A DNA stretch of 57,929 nt from a virus: IMG/VR virus record IMGVR_UViG_3300032050_000160, positions 1-57,929 of that record. One strand, given 5' to 3'. The first letter of the stretch is position 1. Each line of letters opens with the position of its first letter. Positions 42,246 to 51,129 of the stretch are shown here, piece by piece. A program made the translations under genes and the position numbers. The notes under the pieces were generated by a model. The model made no database searches. It was not told the DNA's origin and worked only from the letters and a program-made list of their open reading frames with translations.

Positions 42246-42731
42246 TTAGCGACCAAACTCCTTGGCTACTTCTTCTGGTGTAGCAAGTCTGACATGACTA
42301 CGAGTTAGCCATTTATCAGCCTGCTCAGGTGTAACAATATTATATCCACGATACACCTTGCCCACTCCAGACCAACTTACATTCTTAGTAGAATGAATTG
42401 CAACAGTTTTGTTTGACTTTTTAGGGGCAACATTTACTGCTTCTCTTGCTGGACGTGGTGTTTGTGTGACTCCAATCACACCATTTACGATAGAACCTAC
42501 AGCCTGCACTGTATCACTTGCAGATCTGCTTAAGTCGTTTGTAGTAATAGCATCAGAAGATTCTGATACTTCAGAAACTGATGCCTGAATATTATTTTCA
42601 GCAGCAACTTCTTCTACCTTTGTTTCAACTACTGGTTCTTCAGCAACTGGTGCTTCAATAGGAGCCTCTTCAGCAACAATATTTTCTACTGGTGCCTCAT
42701 TGTTTTCATTATTAAAATTATTTTCTTCCAT
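42246..42731 (-). CDS. Acidic capsid-associated protein, possible decoration or connector component
   Basis: This 161-aa protein has two parts. Residues 1-75 are very acidic and repetitive (blocks such as VAEEAPIEAPVAEEPVVETK). Residues of about 105-161 form a compact basic domain with NVSWSGVGKVYRGYNIVTPE and HVRLATPEEVAKEFGR. The C-terminal module resembles small domains seen next to capsid genes of other tailed phages. Encoded immediately after the capsid with its own promoter and AGGAGG. Function is uncertain. Confidence 0.6.
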   Translation of the reverse strand: MEENNFNNENNEAPVENIVAEEAPIEAPVAEEPVVETKVEEVAAENNIQASVSEVSESSDAITTNDLSRSASDTVQAVGSIVNGVIGVTQTPRPAREAVNVAPKKSNKTVAIHSTKNVSWSGVGKVYRGYNIVTPEQADKWLTRSHVRLATPEEVAKEFGR

Positions 42732-42752
42732 TATTTTACCTCCTATATGACT

Positions 42753-42761
42753 ATTATAACA
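42753..42761 (-). promoter_or_regulatory. Extended -10 promoter after the capsid terminator
   Basis: TGTTATAAT lies immediately downstream of the capsid terminator, followed by a short leader with AGGAGG before the ATG at 42731. The arrangement mirrors that at 3804-3853. Confidence 0.65.
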
Positions 42762-42764
42762 GAA

Positions 42765-42809
42765 TACTAAAGAATAAGAGGGGGAGGAGATCTAACCCCT
42801 ACCCCCTCT
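42765..42809 (-). terminator. Rho-independent terminator after the major capsid gene
   Basis: On the minus strand AGAGGGGG pairs perfectly with CCCCCTCT around a 17-nt loop that can fold further, followed by TATTCTTTAG. The U-tract is poor, so termination may be partial, but the stem is very GC-rich in an AT-rich genome. Confidence 0.75.
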
Positions 42810-42829
42810 CAAAGGTTACTGCTTACAGA

Positions 42830-43957
42830 TTATGCATCTGCTGCAGAGTCTGCCCACGCAATTGCGTCTTCTTCTTCCCATTGAATACCGAAGCGAACGA
42901 ATACAGTATATTCAATTGTATCCTTCTTCGCAACATATTCACGGTTGACGACGATATCACGCTGGAAGCCCCATACACGGTTCTGTGGGAATGTCAAATC
43001 GACATATCCTTCAGGGTAATAAGGAACTTCTTGGACATCAATTCCGAGAACACGAGTTGTACGTGCTCCACCGAATGTCTGGCCTTGACCATCAAGGTAT
43101 GCCTGTGTATTTGCATAGGTATTACCATTCTTACCAAGTGCCTCAGCGATTGCATCAGACAATGTACCGTTGTTCTTAACGATACCTGCGAATGCATCTG
43201 TACCTGCGTAGAACTTAAGATTGTTCTTAAGTGCACGGTACTTACGTGGCATAGCAAGAATAATTTCCTGCATCTTCTCTGGAGTCCATGCATTATCAGC
43301 AACTGTAATTAGTGCCTCATGTGAATCTCCATTGTCCTTGTGCTTCTTGATGAAGCCAGGCATAATTGAAAGGAATGGCGCTGTTGCACCATCACCGTTG
43401 ATAGCAAGATCTTCAATGTCATTAGCAAATGCGTTGGTCATCAATCTTACTAGATGATCTTCCAAAGCACCCCCCTCGACATTGTCTTCTAGTGCTTCAG
43501 CAGAAACTTCCCAATCCAAACGGATTTTCTTTGTGGTAAGTTCTACTTTTGAGAAGGTCGCACCAGTGTTCTTATAATCGCCTACTGCTTGAGCAGCAGC
43601 ACGGATTACACGCTCACCTACGTTGATCTTCTCCAATTCCATGGTGTTTGCTCTCATGGTCACACGACGACCATCTTGGGCGAGAACGGTAGCATCCCAA
43701 ACATAATCGATAAAACGACGTGCTTGTTCAGGACGTAGGATTCCGCTTGCAGCATCACCCGAAGGGTTTACGGCATTAGGACCAGTGGTAACACCAAAGT
43801 TAGCGTTAGGAATGTTTCCAAGTGTATCTGCACCTGGATCTGTTACACCTCCAACACCACCTGAAGCGAATGCACCTTGACCTTGATAAAGACCAGGGGC
43901 TGTTCCGCCTAGTTCGCCAGATTCTCCTGGCTGGTTTTTCTTAATCTCTTCCGACAT
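42830..43957 (-). CDS. Major capsid protein (HK97 fold)
   Basis: This 375-aa protein starts at ATG 43957, which has AGGAGGTGA 4 nt upstream; a frame extension to 44038 is unlikely. Residues 1-70 are Gly/Pro-rich and flexible. The HK97-type core contains ILRPEQARRFIDYVWDATVL, KIRLDWEVSAEALEDNVEGG and LVRLMTNAFANDIEDLAING. GIDVQEVPYYPEG is the axial domain loop, and GFQRDIVVNREYVAKKDTIE is the C-terminal strand pair. It follows the protease/scaffold gene, the normal order. Confidence 0.92.
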   Translation of the reverse strand: MSEEIKKNQPGESGELGGTAPGLYQGQGAFASGGVGGVTDPGADTLGNIPNANFGVTTGPNAVNPSGDAASGILRPEQARRFIDYVWDATVLAQDGRRVTMRANTMELEKINVGERVIRAAAQAVGDYKNTGATFSKVELTTKKIRLDWEVSAEALEDNVEGGALEDHLVRLMTNAFANDIEDLAINGDGATAPFLSIMPGFIKKHKDNGDSHEALITVADNAWTPEKMQEIILAMPRKYRALKNNLKFYAGTDAFAGIVKNNGTLSDAIAEALGKNGNTYANTQAYLDGQGQTFGGARTTRVLGIDVQEVPYYPEGYVDLTFPQNRVWGFQRDIVVNREYVAKKDTIEYTVFVRFGIQWEEEDAIAWADSAADA

Positions 43958-43982
43958 ATTGTCACCTCCTAAGTGATTTTGC

Positions 43983-44564
43983 TTAATTAAATAAGTCGGC
44001 TGTTTTGAGGAAACGTCCGCCCCATAGGGATTTTTCAACCATTGCTGGTTGTTCCTGCACGATCTCGCCTAGATCGCCAGACTTTCGGAAAGCGGTATCT
44101 GCTTCTACTGCGTCAACTCGCTTACCAAACTTATCTACTTGCTCAATTGTTGCAGCAATGTCTTTGGCGACTGCATCAAGTGAACTCTTTACTGCTGCTG
44201 TATCAACCTTTGAAGACTTAAGCATTTCTACTTCTGCCTGCAAAGACTTTACAGTTTCAACTAAATCGCTAAAGGCTGATGTAATTGTATTCTTGATTTC
44301 AGCAACTGTTTCAACAATTGCTTCATCTGATTTAGATACCTCTGTAGTAACTTCTGCTGCTGGTGCTTCGACTGATTCTTCAGCCTTGGCAACTTCTTCT
44401 GCTGGAGTCTCTTCAGACTTCTCAACAGTTTCTTCAGCCACTGCAGTCTCTTCAGACTTTTCAGTAACTTCTGCGACAGGAGTTTCAACTACTGCATCTG
44501 CCTCTGGAGCGATCTCTTCTGACTTTGTAACTTCGACTTCTTCAGTCTTTGTTTTCTTTGCCAT
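43983..44564 (-). CDS. Nested scaffold protein (internal start of the protease gene)
   Basis: Inside the protease-scaffold gene, AAGGAGG (44573-44579 on the minus strand) stands 8 nt before an in-frame ATG at 44564. The product would begin MAKKTKTEEVEVTKSEE, be 193 aa long, and contain only the acidic repeats and coiled coil, without the protease. This is the arrangement of lambda C/Nu3, in which free scaffold is made in excess. It is predicted from the ribosome site only. Confidence 0.65.
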   Translation of the reverse strand: MAKKTKTEEVEVTKSEEIAPEADAVVETPVAEVTEKSEETAVAEETVEKSEETPAEEVAKAEESVEAPAAEVTTEVSKSDEAIVETVAEIKNTITSAFSDLVETVKSLQAEVEMLKSSKVDTAAVKSSLDAVAKDIAATIEQVDKFGKRVDAVEADTAFRKSGDLGEIVQEQPAMVEKSLWGGRFLKTADLFN

Positions 44565-45314
44565 AGGATTATCCTCCTTCGTAATCTTAGCATCAATGCC
44601 TTTAGCACTATCTACTAAGAATTTGACTATATCCATTTTTTCGTTGTCTTCTTTTTCAACGAAACCTATATTCTTCATCTGATTTCCTGTTGTAGGACTT
44701 ACTGCAGTTTCTTCTTCTGAAACCATTACCAAACCAGACTCTTCATCATAAAAAACATTTTCTAATGCAACATCTTGACCCTTAACAACTTCAACACCAT
44801 CAACTTTTTCAACATGCATAATATTTGCAAATTGATTTGCTGGAGAATCAACTAATGATAACTCAACAAGATCATAATCTTTAATAATTCTAATTGTGGT
44901 ATCTGACTTTTCATCATAACCGTCATCCCATTTATTCATACGACCACCAATAGAAAATCCTGTTAGTGTACCGTCCAAAACTTTTTCCCATGTATCTTGT
45001 GCACCTTTTGATACATATGCAGAAACAAAAACTCCAGAATAAAACTTTTTAGATTCTGGATCAAAATATCTATCTTCTTTAAAATTAACCATTTTACCTA
45101 CAGCGAGTGGCTGATGCATCTCACGAATGTTGCCACGAAACTTTGAGAATGCTTTCATTGATGCTTCTGCTGTAACTATATCGCCTTGCTTATCAATGTT
45201 ATCAAGAGATGCAAAACCAGAGACGATGCGTCTCTCCTTATCAACCTTCGCAAATGGAAGGGAAAGTCTTACTGAGTCGCCACTGGTATCCCAATGGGCT
45301 TTAGATATAGTCAT
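43983..45314 (-). CDS. Prohead maturation protease fused to scaffold
   Basis: This 443-aa protein starts at ATG 45314. The N-terminal protease (about 1-200) is of the phage prohead serine type: His67 in REMHQP, Ser121 in LTGFSIGGRM, then VELSLVDSPANQF. The C-terminal half is a scaffold: an acidic segment with repeats such as KSEETAVAEE and SEETPAEEVAKAEE (about 250-340), followed by a coiled coil (ITSAFSDLVETVKSLQAEVE). An internal start at 44564 would release the scaffold alone. A promoter lies just upstream. Confidence 0.88.
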   Translation of the reverse strand: MTISKAHWDTSGDSVRLSLPFAKVDKERRIVSGFASLDNIDKQGDIVTAEASMKAFSKFRGNIREMHQPLAVGKMVNFKEDRYFDPESKKFYSGVFVSAYVSKGAQDTWEKVLDGTLTGFSIGGRMNKWDDGYDEKSDTTIRIIKDYDLVELSLVDSPANQFANIMHVEKVDGVEVVKGQDVALENVFYDEESGLVMVSEEETAVSPTTGNQMKNIGFVEKEDNEKMDIVKFLVDSAKGIDAKITKEDNPMAKKTKTEEVEVTKSEEIAPEADAVVETPVAEVTEKSEETAVAEETVEKSEETPAEEVAKAEESVEAPAAEVTTEVSKSDEAIVETVAEIKNTITSAFSDLVETVKSLQAEVEMLKSSKVDTAAVKSSLDAVAKDIAATIEQVDKFGKRVDAVEADTAFRKSGDLGEIVQEQPAMVEKSLWGGRFLKTADLFN

Positions 45315-45324
45315 ACTAGAATAT

Positions 45325-45354
45325 ATTATAGAGCCTTTTTTACACAAATGTTAA
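45325..45354 (-). promoter_or_regulatory. Promoter of the protease/capsid operon
   Basis: TTAACA (45349-45354), an 18-nt spacer and TATAAT (45325-45330) precede the ATG at 45314 by 10 nt. The predicted RNA start lies only a few bases before the ATG, leaving no room for a Shine-Dalgarno sequence, so the protease would be translated from a near-leaderless message. Confidence 0.7.
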
Positions 45355-45380
45355 TAAAATGTGAATAACTATGTGGAAAA

Positions 45381-46979
45381 CTATTGAGAAGATCTACCCT
45401 CACCTTTTGGGTTTCTACCACTTATAGTGGCAGCCCCATCAGACTGATTGTTCATTCTTTCTCCATCCCTCGCCCTATCGGCATTATCATTTGCTGCCTG
45501 TTCTGGCTTGGGGTTAAATGGCTCGTCTCCTCCTTCCCTTTGTGGAAGGCCAAGAACAGATCTTGCTTCGTTAGGAAGCATTACCTGAGTCTTTACATAT
45601 CTTTCCAAAATTTGAGACTGTGCAATTTCATCAGTTAGCGTTAATTCTTTAAATTTAAGAACTAAAACATCTGTTTTTTCTTTAATTATCTTATTAATAA
45701 TTTTTTCTATTTCTCTCTGTGCTGGACGAGACACCTGCTCCTTAAATGTACGATCTTGAGCAAGGGCTGCAGCGATTGAGCCAGAGTCTCCTCCACCCAG
45801 TTTAGAAAGTGGAACTTGATGTGCAATTAAAATATCATCACGATTTTGTTTACGATATTCTTTAAATGATCCCTCTTGAACCCCGTCCTCAATAGGCTCC
45901 ATCTTAAATTCAACCTTATTGCTATCTGTATCTCCTGGTAAAGGAATATAAAGAGTTCTATGAGACTGACCCTTAAGACTTGTTTGTAAAAATCTAAACA
46001 TCTTGTCTTCAGCATCCGCAGATAAGCGAGCACCCTTTAGTGTCACAACATAACGAGGGACAGCCTTATTGCTAAAGTAGTCAATGTTATATTGTGACGC
46101 TAACTGGTCTCCATGGAGCGAGTTTATTGCCGACATTATATCTGGTACACCATAAAAAGTATTTAAAGGCGAATACTGTTTAAAGTGTATGATTTCATTT
46201 GGCCTAGGATCCGATGTAACTGGGTTAGGATTCTTAGCACCAAAATTTCTAAAATAAACAACCTTACTTCCAATAATTTGAACATACCCGTCACGCAAAC
46301 GACGAACACGCATAGTTGTTGCTGGAATATGTCCTATATACCCAATCTCTCCACGTGTTGTTCTACCAACTTCTAAATATCCATTTCCAACTGCCTGAAC
46401 ATCTGTATAAACTTTCATCATTGTTGTTGTAAAAGAATCATCATCATTTAATGACTCAAGCCACTCATGCATTTCAATTTTTGCACGTTCAATTCTATTT
46501 CTTGCTCTAGATACTTGCTCTTTATCTTTGTTAGATTCAAGACGAAGCATTGTGCTTGGAGAAACCTCAAAGTCATATCCAAGTCCAACGATGTTTTCTA
46601 CCTTTGCATCAATAGCAGCATGATTAGCAAAAGATGTGTCATAATAATTAGCCAACTCATAAACATTCCATGGCGGAGTGATTACATCAAATAGCCCATA
46701 GCCATTTCTATATACCGTTCCAGGATTAATTTCTTTTGACTTGGCATCTCCCAAACCATGTTGTTCTGCTCTTGCACTATCAAGATATCCTTGTGTTGGA
46801 TTGTTTTCTGCTTTTTCTACAAGACGAGAGGTTCTTCTTTTAAAATTATTATCTAAACCAGAATACGACTTTAATTCTGTCCATGTCTTATTGAATGGAT
46901 CTGATGTCTTAAAAGAATCAGACTGATCTGCTAAATTATCTAAACTTGCTTTAAGGATATACTCTTTCTCTTCAGACAT
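45381..46979 (-). CDS. Portal protein
   Basis: This 532-aa protein is the dodecameric DNA entry ring, of the PBSX/HK97-type portal class. Landmarks are LFDVITPPWNVYELANYYDT, MHEWLESLNDDDSFTTTMMK (wing/stem), VQAVGNGYLEVGRTTRGEIG, PNEIIHFKQYSPLNTFYGVP and DDILIAHQVPLSKLGGGDSG near the crown. The C-terminus (about 490-532) is a Gly/Asn/Arg-rich tail. It starts at the stop of the preceding gene (shared base) and precedes the protease/scaffold gene, the standard order. Confidence 0.93.
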   Translation of the reverse strand: MSEEKEYILKASLDNLADQSDSFKTSDPFNKTWTELKSYSGLDNNFKRRTSRLVEKAENNPTQGYLDSARAEQHGLGDAKSKEINPGTVYRNGYGLFDVITPPWNVYELANYYDTSFANHAAIDAKVENIVGLGYDFEVSPSTMLRLESNKDKEQVSRARNRIERAKIEMHEWLESLNDDDSFTTTMMKVYTDVQAVGNGYLEVGRTTRGEIGYIGHIPATTMRVRRLRDGYVQIIGSKVVYFRNFGAKNPNPVTSDPRPNEIIHFKQYSPLNTFYGVPDIMSAINSLHGDQLASQYNIDYFSNKAVPRYVVTLKGARLSADAEDKMFRFLQTSLKGQSHRTLYIPLPGDTDSNKVEFKMEPIEDGVQEGSFKEYRKQNRDDILIAHQVPLSKLGGGDSGSIAAALAQDRTFKEQVSRPAQREIEKIINKIIKEKTDVLVLKFKELTLTDEIAQSQILERYVKTQVMLPNEARSVLGLPQREGGDEPFNPKPEQAANDNADRARDGERMNNQSDGAATISGRNPKGEGRSSQ

Positions 46980-47383
46980 TACTCTTCATCTCCATATTTT
47001 GCTATAGTATCTTTTGCTGCCTGTACTGCACCAAGATCATTTAGATTGGGAATTAGTCCAGCCTTCATTCTATCTACTTGCTCGCTATACTCTTCATCAG
47101 TTACTCTTCCCATACCCGCAAAGAAATATGGCTCCCCGTCTGGCTCTCCATAATATGCTGCTGCTTGTTTTAATTCTGCAATTCTTGCAAGATCACCCTT
47201 CATTGAAGGAATATTTAAAATATTACCATTACCGTCAGTAAACCATCTGCCATTAGATTTTTTCCAAACATAAATGCCCCAGTCATAATTTTTATCTATT
47301 ACTGTTACTTTGGTCTCACCGATTTGACCTGGCATTCTTGGCTTACCCTTTTTGTCAAAAAGTGGCTGATCTTTACTTTTCAT
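46979..47383 (-). CDS. Conserved protein encoded before portal
   Basis: This 134-aa protein (ATG 47383; a GTG at 47389 is possible) contains YDWGIYVWKKSNGRWFTDGN, then MKGDLARIAELKQAAAYYGE and FAGMGRVTDEEYSEQVDRMK. Similar-sized proteins lie before the portal in other actinophages, sometimes noted as portal-associated. It ends at the first base of the portal ATG. No enzymatic motif is seen. It has a leaderless-type promoter. Confidence 0.6.
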   Translation of the reverse strand: MKSKDQPLFDKKGKPRMPGQIGETKVTVIDKNYDWGIYVWKKSNGRWFTDGNGNILNIPSMKGDLARIAELKQAAAYYGEPDGEPYFFAGMGRVTDEEYSEQVDRMKAGLIPNLNDLGAVQAAKDTIAKYGDEE

Positions 47384-47390
47384 AACCACC

Positions 47391-47399
47391 AGTATACCA
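47391..47399 (-). promoter_or_regulatory. Extended -10 promoter, leaderless type (pre-portal gene)
   Basis: TGGTATACT is followed by 7 nt (GGTGGTT) and the ATG at 47383. It sits in the short gap after the large LamG-like gene; a second TATAAT lies slightly further upstream. Confidence 0.6.
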
Positions 47400-47401
47400 T
47401 A

Positions 47402-50400
47402 TTATACTGCGTCAGACACTTGAGATTGCCATTCTACATCTTTAAAAACAGCATATTCGTAATCTCCAAACCTTAAAGGCCTTGAGTCGTCTATTATTAT
47501 TTTATTTGTTCCTGTATAAGCCTTATATAAATCTGCTGGACTAACTCCATAGTAACTTATTGATGACTGAACTAATACTCCCTGCCAAACATAATAATCA
47601 TTCCAATATTCCCAATCAAAAAGTCCATCTATTGCAAACTTTACCCTTGCCCATGGACGCTTGGATACTGCCTGTATCTCTTGCAAACTTGTTGTTTGAT
47701 AATAAGAAAGATCATCAAAAATAATAGGTCCATTAATCATAATTGAACCTGCATAAGATTTAAAGTTTAAAACGCTAGGGAATCCTATTCCTAACATTGC
47801 CCATTCATTTACATTTAAAACTGGTTCCTTTACTACGTTACCATTTATATAAAAAGATATTCCATTATAAAGAGCACCAGTATTACCATCTATTGCATAA
47901 ATTTTTGCCCTCTTTCCGTCTGGATGATTTGCTACCATATAAAACTTAATTATTTTACCCTTAGAATTAATTTGCATTATTTGGGTTGGTGCATATGGGA
48001 AAAAATCTGAATTAAATCTAATTAAAGATTGCATTGCCATAACTTCATAGTCTGCTGTTTTATTTGCATTAACTGGAATTGCCACTCCACGATTTATTAA
48101 TGGATCATGATTACCTCTAATTTCTAACCCAGAGTATCTTGTTAGGTATAAATAAGGAGAAGAACCCTTATATATTGTTATTGGATTTTTTGCTTTATAG
48201 TTATAATAATAGCCAGTATTTACATATGGATAAACATTAGTTCCAAATCTAGTTCCAATATTGTTCACAGTATTATAATTAAATGCCTGTGATGCTAATT
48301 GTAAACTTTTAATTTTAATTGGCTTATGCTTAATTCCATCTACCTCAAATTCAAGATGCATTACAATTGCTAAATCATTAAAGTCTACATTTTTAGGTGG
48401 ATATATTAAAACATTATCTACAACTTCATACTTAGTATTTATCCAATTACTTCCTGGAGTTATTACTCCATTTTTTGGAACATCTTCTATATTTACAAAA
48501 AATCCATTCGATGCATTAGCGCCAGTCTCTAAGTATTCAAATGTTATGTATGTTTTTAATGTTGCTCCTGTTGTGTCATAAGAATATGTTTTGAGTGATC
48601 TTTCTGCTAAATCTTGATAATTTATATATCCAGTATATAAATAATTATCTAAAGATTCATATGTTCTTTGTTGGGGATATGAATATTCTTGATTTAATTC
48701 TGAATAAGTCCATCCATCTATATCTATTACTTCTGTTTCTTTAAATTTTGCAGGAGCAGGATAGTTAACATTAAATTGTATATAGTCTAATCCAAATCTA
48801 GAATCTCCATACTCATCAGTTATATATTGACCAAAATATGACAGTGGAACATAATCCTTCCAAGAACCCTTTACATCTACATCCAAATAAAAACTATCGA
48901 AATAATTTTTTGGAACTACTCCTAAACTTGGCTTATGGTCAGAAAGTACTACATTTAAAAATTCGTCAGCATCAAAATCAAAAGGATTTTGATAGTTTAT
49001 ATAATAGTTCCAAAAATCTTGATCTGCGTCTCCTCCATCATAGTCTACTCCAGGGCCATATAGATTAAATATATTTTCATAGTCTTTTGGAACTCCGATT
49101 AAATTAAAAAGATTTGAAATATCTTTAACATTTTTTTCTGAACAAAGTGCTACCTTATAAATATTACCAGTAAATGTTTTTGTAAATTCTTTTGTTCCTC
49201 CTACATACATCTTTAATGCCGATTGATTGCTAAAAAAAGACAAAACATTATCACCAAAATAATCTCTAAAAATATCTACTTCTATTCCTACTGCAAACAT
49301 TTTATTGTTTTCTACTGCTAATGCCTCATATAGTATTTGTTCTGAAGCCCCACCATATTTAAAAATATACCTTACATCATTGTTAAAACATTCTATAGAA
49401 AAATAGTTAAAATTAGAATCTTCAATTCTAATTAATACTTGATTTCCAGAATAAGAAAGTGGTTTTTTAAACAATCCATAAAATGCATGAACCCTTTCTC
49501 CAGATAAAGAAAAGTCATTAAAGTATAAATATGAATTGGTTGTATCCCATGATGAGTTAGGCCTTAAATCTAAGAATAGAGAAGATTCATTCTGTATAAC
49601 TGCACAGTCAGCCAGCATATTTACTTGCGTCTTAGAAGTATTATTAGTTACTATTGATGGAACATTAAAATTTGGAGTAGTTAAATAATTTTCTTGAACA
49701 ACTATATTGTCTAAAGAAGCCTGTGACCATGATCCTAAATCGGGATAGTTATAATTTTTTGTATAATCAGCAAACGAATAATCAAATACTACAGAGTTGC
49801 CACCGTAAGAAGCATTAAGATTTTCTGGATACTGAACTCCCTGCCCGTAAACAAATCTTCTTTTTGCAACAAGTAATGGAACTAAATATGTATATAATGC
49901 TACGCAATCTATTTCTATTGGCTCAATATTTTCATAAGCATAAAACCCTATCCAATCTTGACTTTTTCCCAAATTATTAAATGATTCAGGCAAGGATATA
50001 GAGTGTGCATCAATTACAATTGATATAACCTCTTCACCATTTAAAAGAACTGTTGTTAAATTTGATGAATATTTCCAGTGAATAAGCATTGGCCTTTCCC
50101 AATGTCCAACATAATATGAAGAATATTGATTATTAATTTTTAATACTAAAAATGGTCCATTTAAGTATAGTCCGTCAGTAGACGCTATTGGTCCAACAAT
50201 TCTTTTTGACTGTGTGGATGAATTATTGGTTCTAATCCAAAACTCTAAAGTGAAGTCTTGATGCTTTCCATTATTTGACATCATTCCATTTGATGGAACA
50301 ATAAGGGATGGAGAATTGTTATTGCTATATAACTTAGTTATATTCTGAGATCCAAAAACCATTGGCATTCCAAAATTTTTAGCCATTAAAGAGTTGTTAT

Positions 50401-51109
50401 TTACAAAATAGTATCCAGGATTATCTGATAATCCATATGCGCTTGCCTGAACAACTTTAGATGTTGGAAGAGCAATATTTGATGGCAAATCTATAGTTGT
50501 TACACCTAAAGATTGAGATTGAAACTCTTCTGCCCATTGACCAAAAGTAATTCCATTTATATAAAATATATAATCGTTTAAATCTGTAGACTGTCCCAAA
50601 TAATTTATCTTTATAACTAATCTTAATGGTAGATCAGTAGATTCTGGACTAAATGTTTCAGATAAAAAGTACCATCTGCTAGAAAGTGATGCATCATATG
50701 ATTTTAATACATCTATATATTGTTCTTGTGCATCATCATAATATCTATAACCTATATCTATACTTAGTGCATAAGAACTGAGCGTATAAAAATAAGATCC
50801 GATTGAAAAAGTTTTAAGTGTATCATTTAATTGATTTACATTAACTATTTCTGGACTAACTAATGTTACTGAAAATAATCCTTCTGGAACTGCAACTGGA
50901 GTAATTTTATTAATAACACTATCTGGGAATGGTGCATCTAAAAGTTCTTCAGTTACTATAGAAGATCCATTATCAATAGACCAAGTGGAGGTATCTCTTT
51001 GTGCCTCTGAAATTATAGAGACATAATCAGCCTTATCATCAAGTGCCCACAAAAACTGAGGGTGCTCAGAGAATATTTTTTCTGCATATAGATTTGATGG
51101 GCTAGACAT
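47402..51109 (-). CDS. Very large virion protein with LamG/concanavalin-like domains
   Basis: This 1235-aa protein begins MSSPSNLYAEKIFSEHPQFLW, an opening I associate with large structural proteins of actinophages. A LamG-like jelly roll is visible at about 290-420 (DFTLEFWIRTNNSS, then WKYSSNLTTVLLNGEEV). A second repeat at about 560-690 contains VLIRIEDSNFNYFSIECFNN and MYVGGTKEFTKTFTGNIYKV. Many Tyr and Asn residues and beta strands fill the rest. Such domains bind sugars, so it may be a tail spike or head fibre. Position just before the head genes is odd for a tail fibre. Confidence 0.7.
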   Translation of the reverse strand: MSSPSNLYAEKIFSEHPQFLWALDDKADYVSIISEAQRDTSTWSIDNGSSIVTEELLDAPFPDSVINKITPVAVPEGLFSVTLVSPEIVNVNQLNDTLKTFSIGSYFYTLSSYALSIDIGYRYYDDAQEQYIDVLKSYDASLSSRWYFLSETFSPESTDLPLRLVIKINYLGQSTDLNDYIFYINGITFGQWAEEFQSQSLGVTTIDLPSNIALPTSKVVQASAYGLSDNPGYYFVNNNSLMAKNFGMPMVFGSQNITKLYSNNNSPSLIVPSNGMMSNNGKHQDFTLEFWIRTNNSSTQSKRIVGPIASTDGLYLNGPFLVLKINNQYSSYYVGHWERPMLIHWKYSSNLTTVLLNGEEVISIVIDAHSISLPESFNNLGKSQDWIGFYAYENIEPIEIDCVALYTYLVPLLVAKRRFVYGQGVQYPENLNASYGGNSVVFDYSFADYTKNYNYPDLGSWSQASLDNIVVQENYLTTPNFNVPSIVTNNTSKTQVNMLADCAVIQNESSLFLDLRPNSSWDTTNSYLYFNDFSLSGERVHAFYGLFKKPLSYSGNQVLIRIEDSNFNYFSIECFNNDVRYIFKYGGASEQILYEALAVENNKMFAVGIEVDIFRDYFGDNVLSFFSNQSALKMYVGGTKEFTKTFTGNIYKVALCSEKNVKDISNLFNLIGVPKDYENIFNLYGPGVDYDGGDADQDFWNYYINYQNPFDFDADEFLNVVLSDHKPSLGVVPKNYFDSFYLDVDVKGSWKDYVPLSYFGQYITDEYGDSRFGLDYIQFNVNYPAPAKFKETEVIDIDGWTYSELNQEYSYPQQRTYESLDNYLYTGYINYQDLAERSLKTYSYDTTGATLKTYITFEYLETGANASNGFFVNIEDVPKNGVITPGSNWINTKYEVVDNVLIYPPKNVDFNDLAIVMHLEFEVDGIKHKPIKIKSLQLASQAFNYNTVNNIGTRFGTNVYPYVNTGYYYNYKAKNPITIYKGSSPYLYLTRYSGLEIRGNHDPLINRGVAIPVNANKTADYEVMAMQSLIRFNSDFFPYAPTQIMQINSKGKIIKFYMVANHPDGKRAKIYAIDGNTGALYNGISFYINGNVVKEPVLNVNEWAMLGIGFPSVLNFKSYAGSIMINGPIIFDDLSYYQTTSLQEIQAVSKRPWARVKFAIDGLFDWEYWNDYYVWQGVLVQSSISYYGVSPADLYKAYTGTNKIIIDDSRPLRFGDYEYAVFKDVEWQSQVSDAV

Positions 51110-51129
51110 TATGAGTCTATTTTATCATA

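Noticed and set aside
43958-44038. N-terminal extension of the capsid protein to 44038
   Set aside because: ATG 43957 has AGGAGGTGA 4 nt upstream; the extension would overlap the protease 3' end and has no ribosome site.
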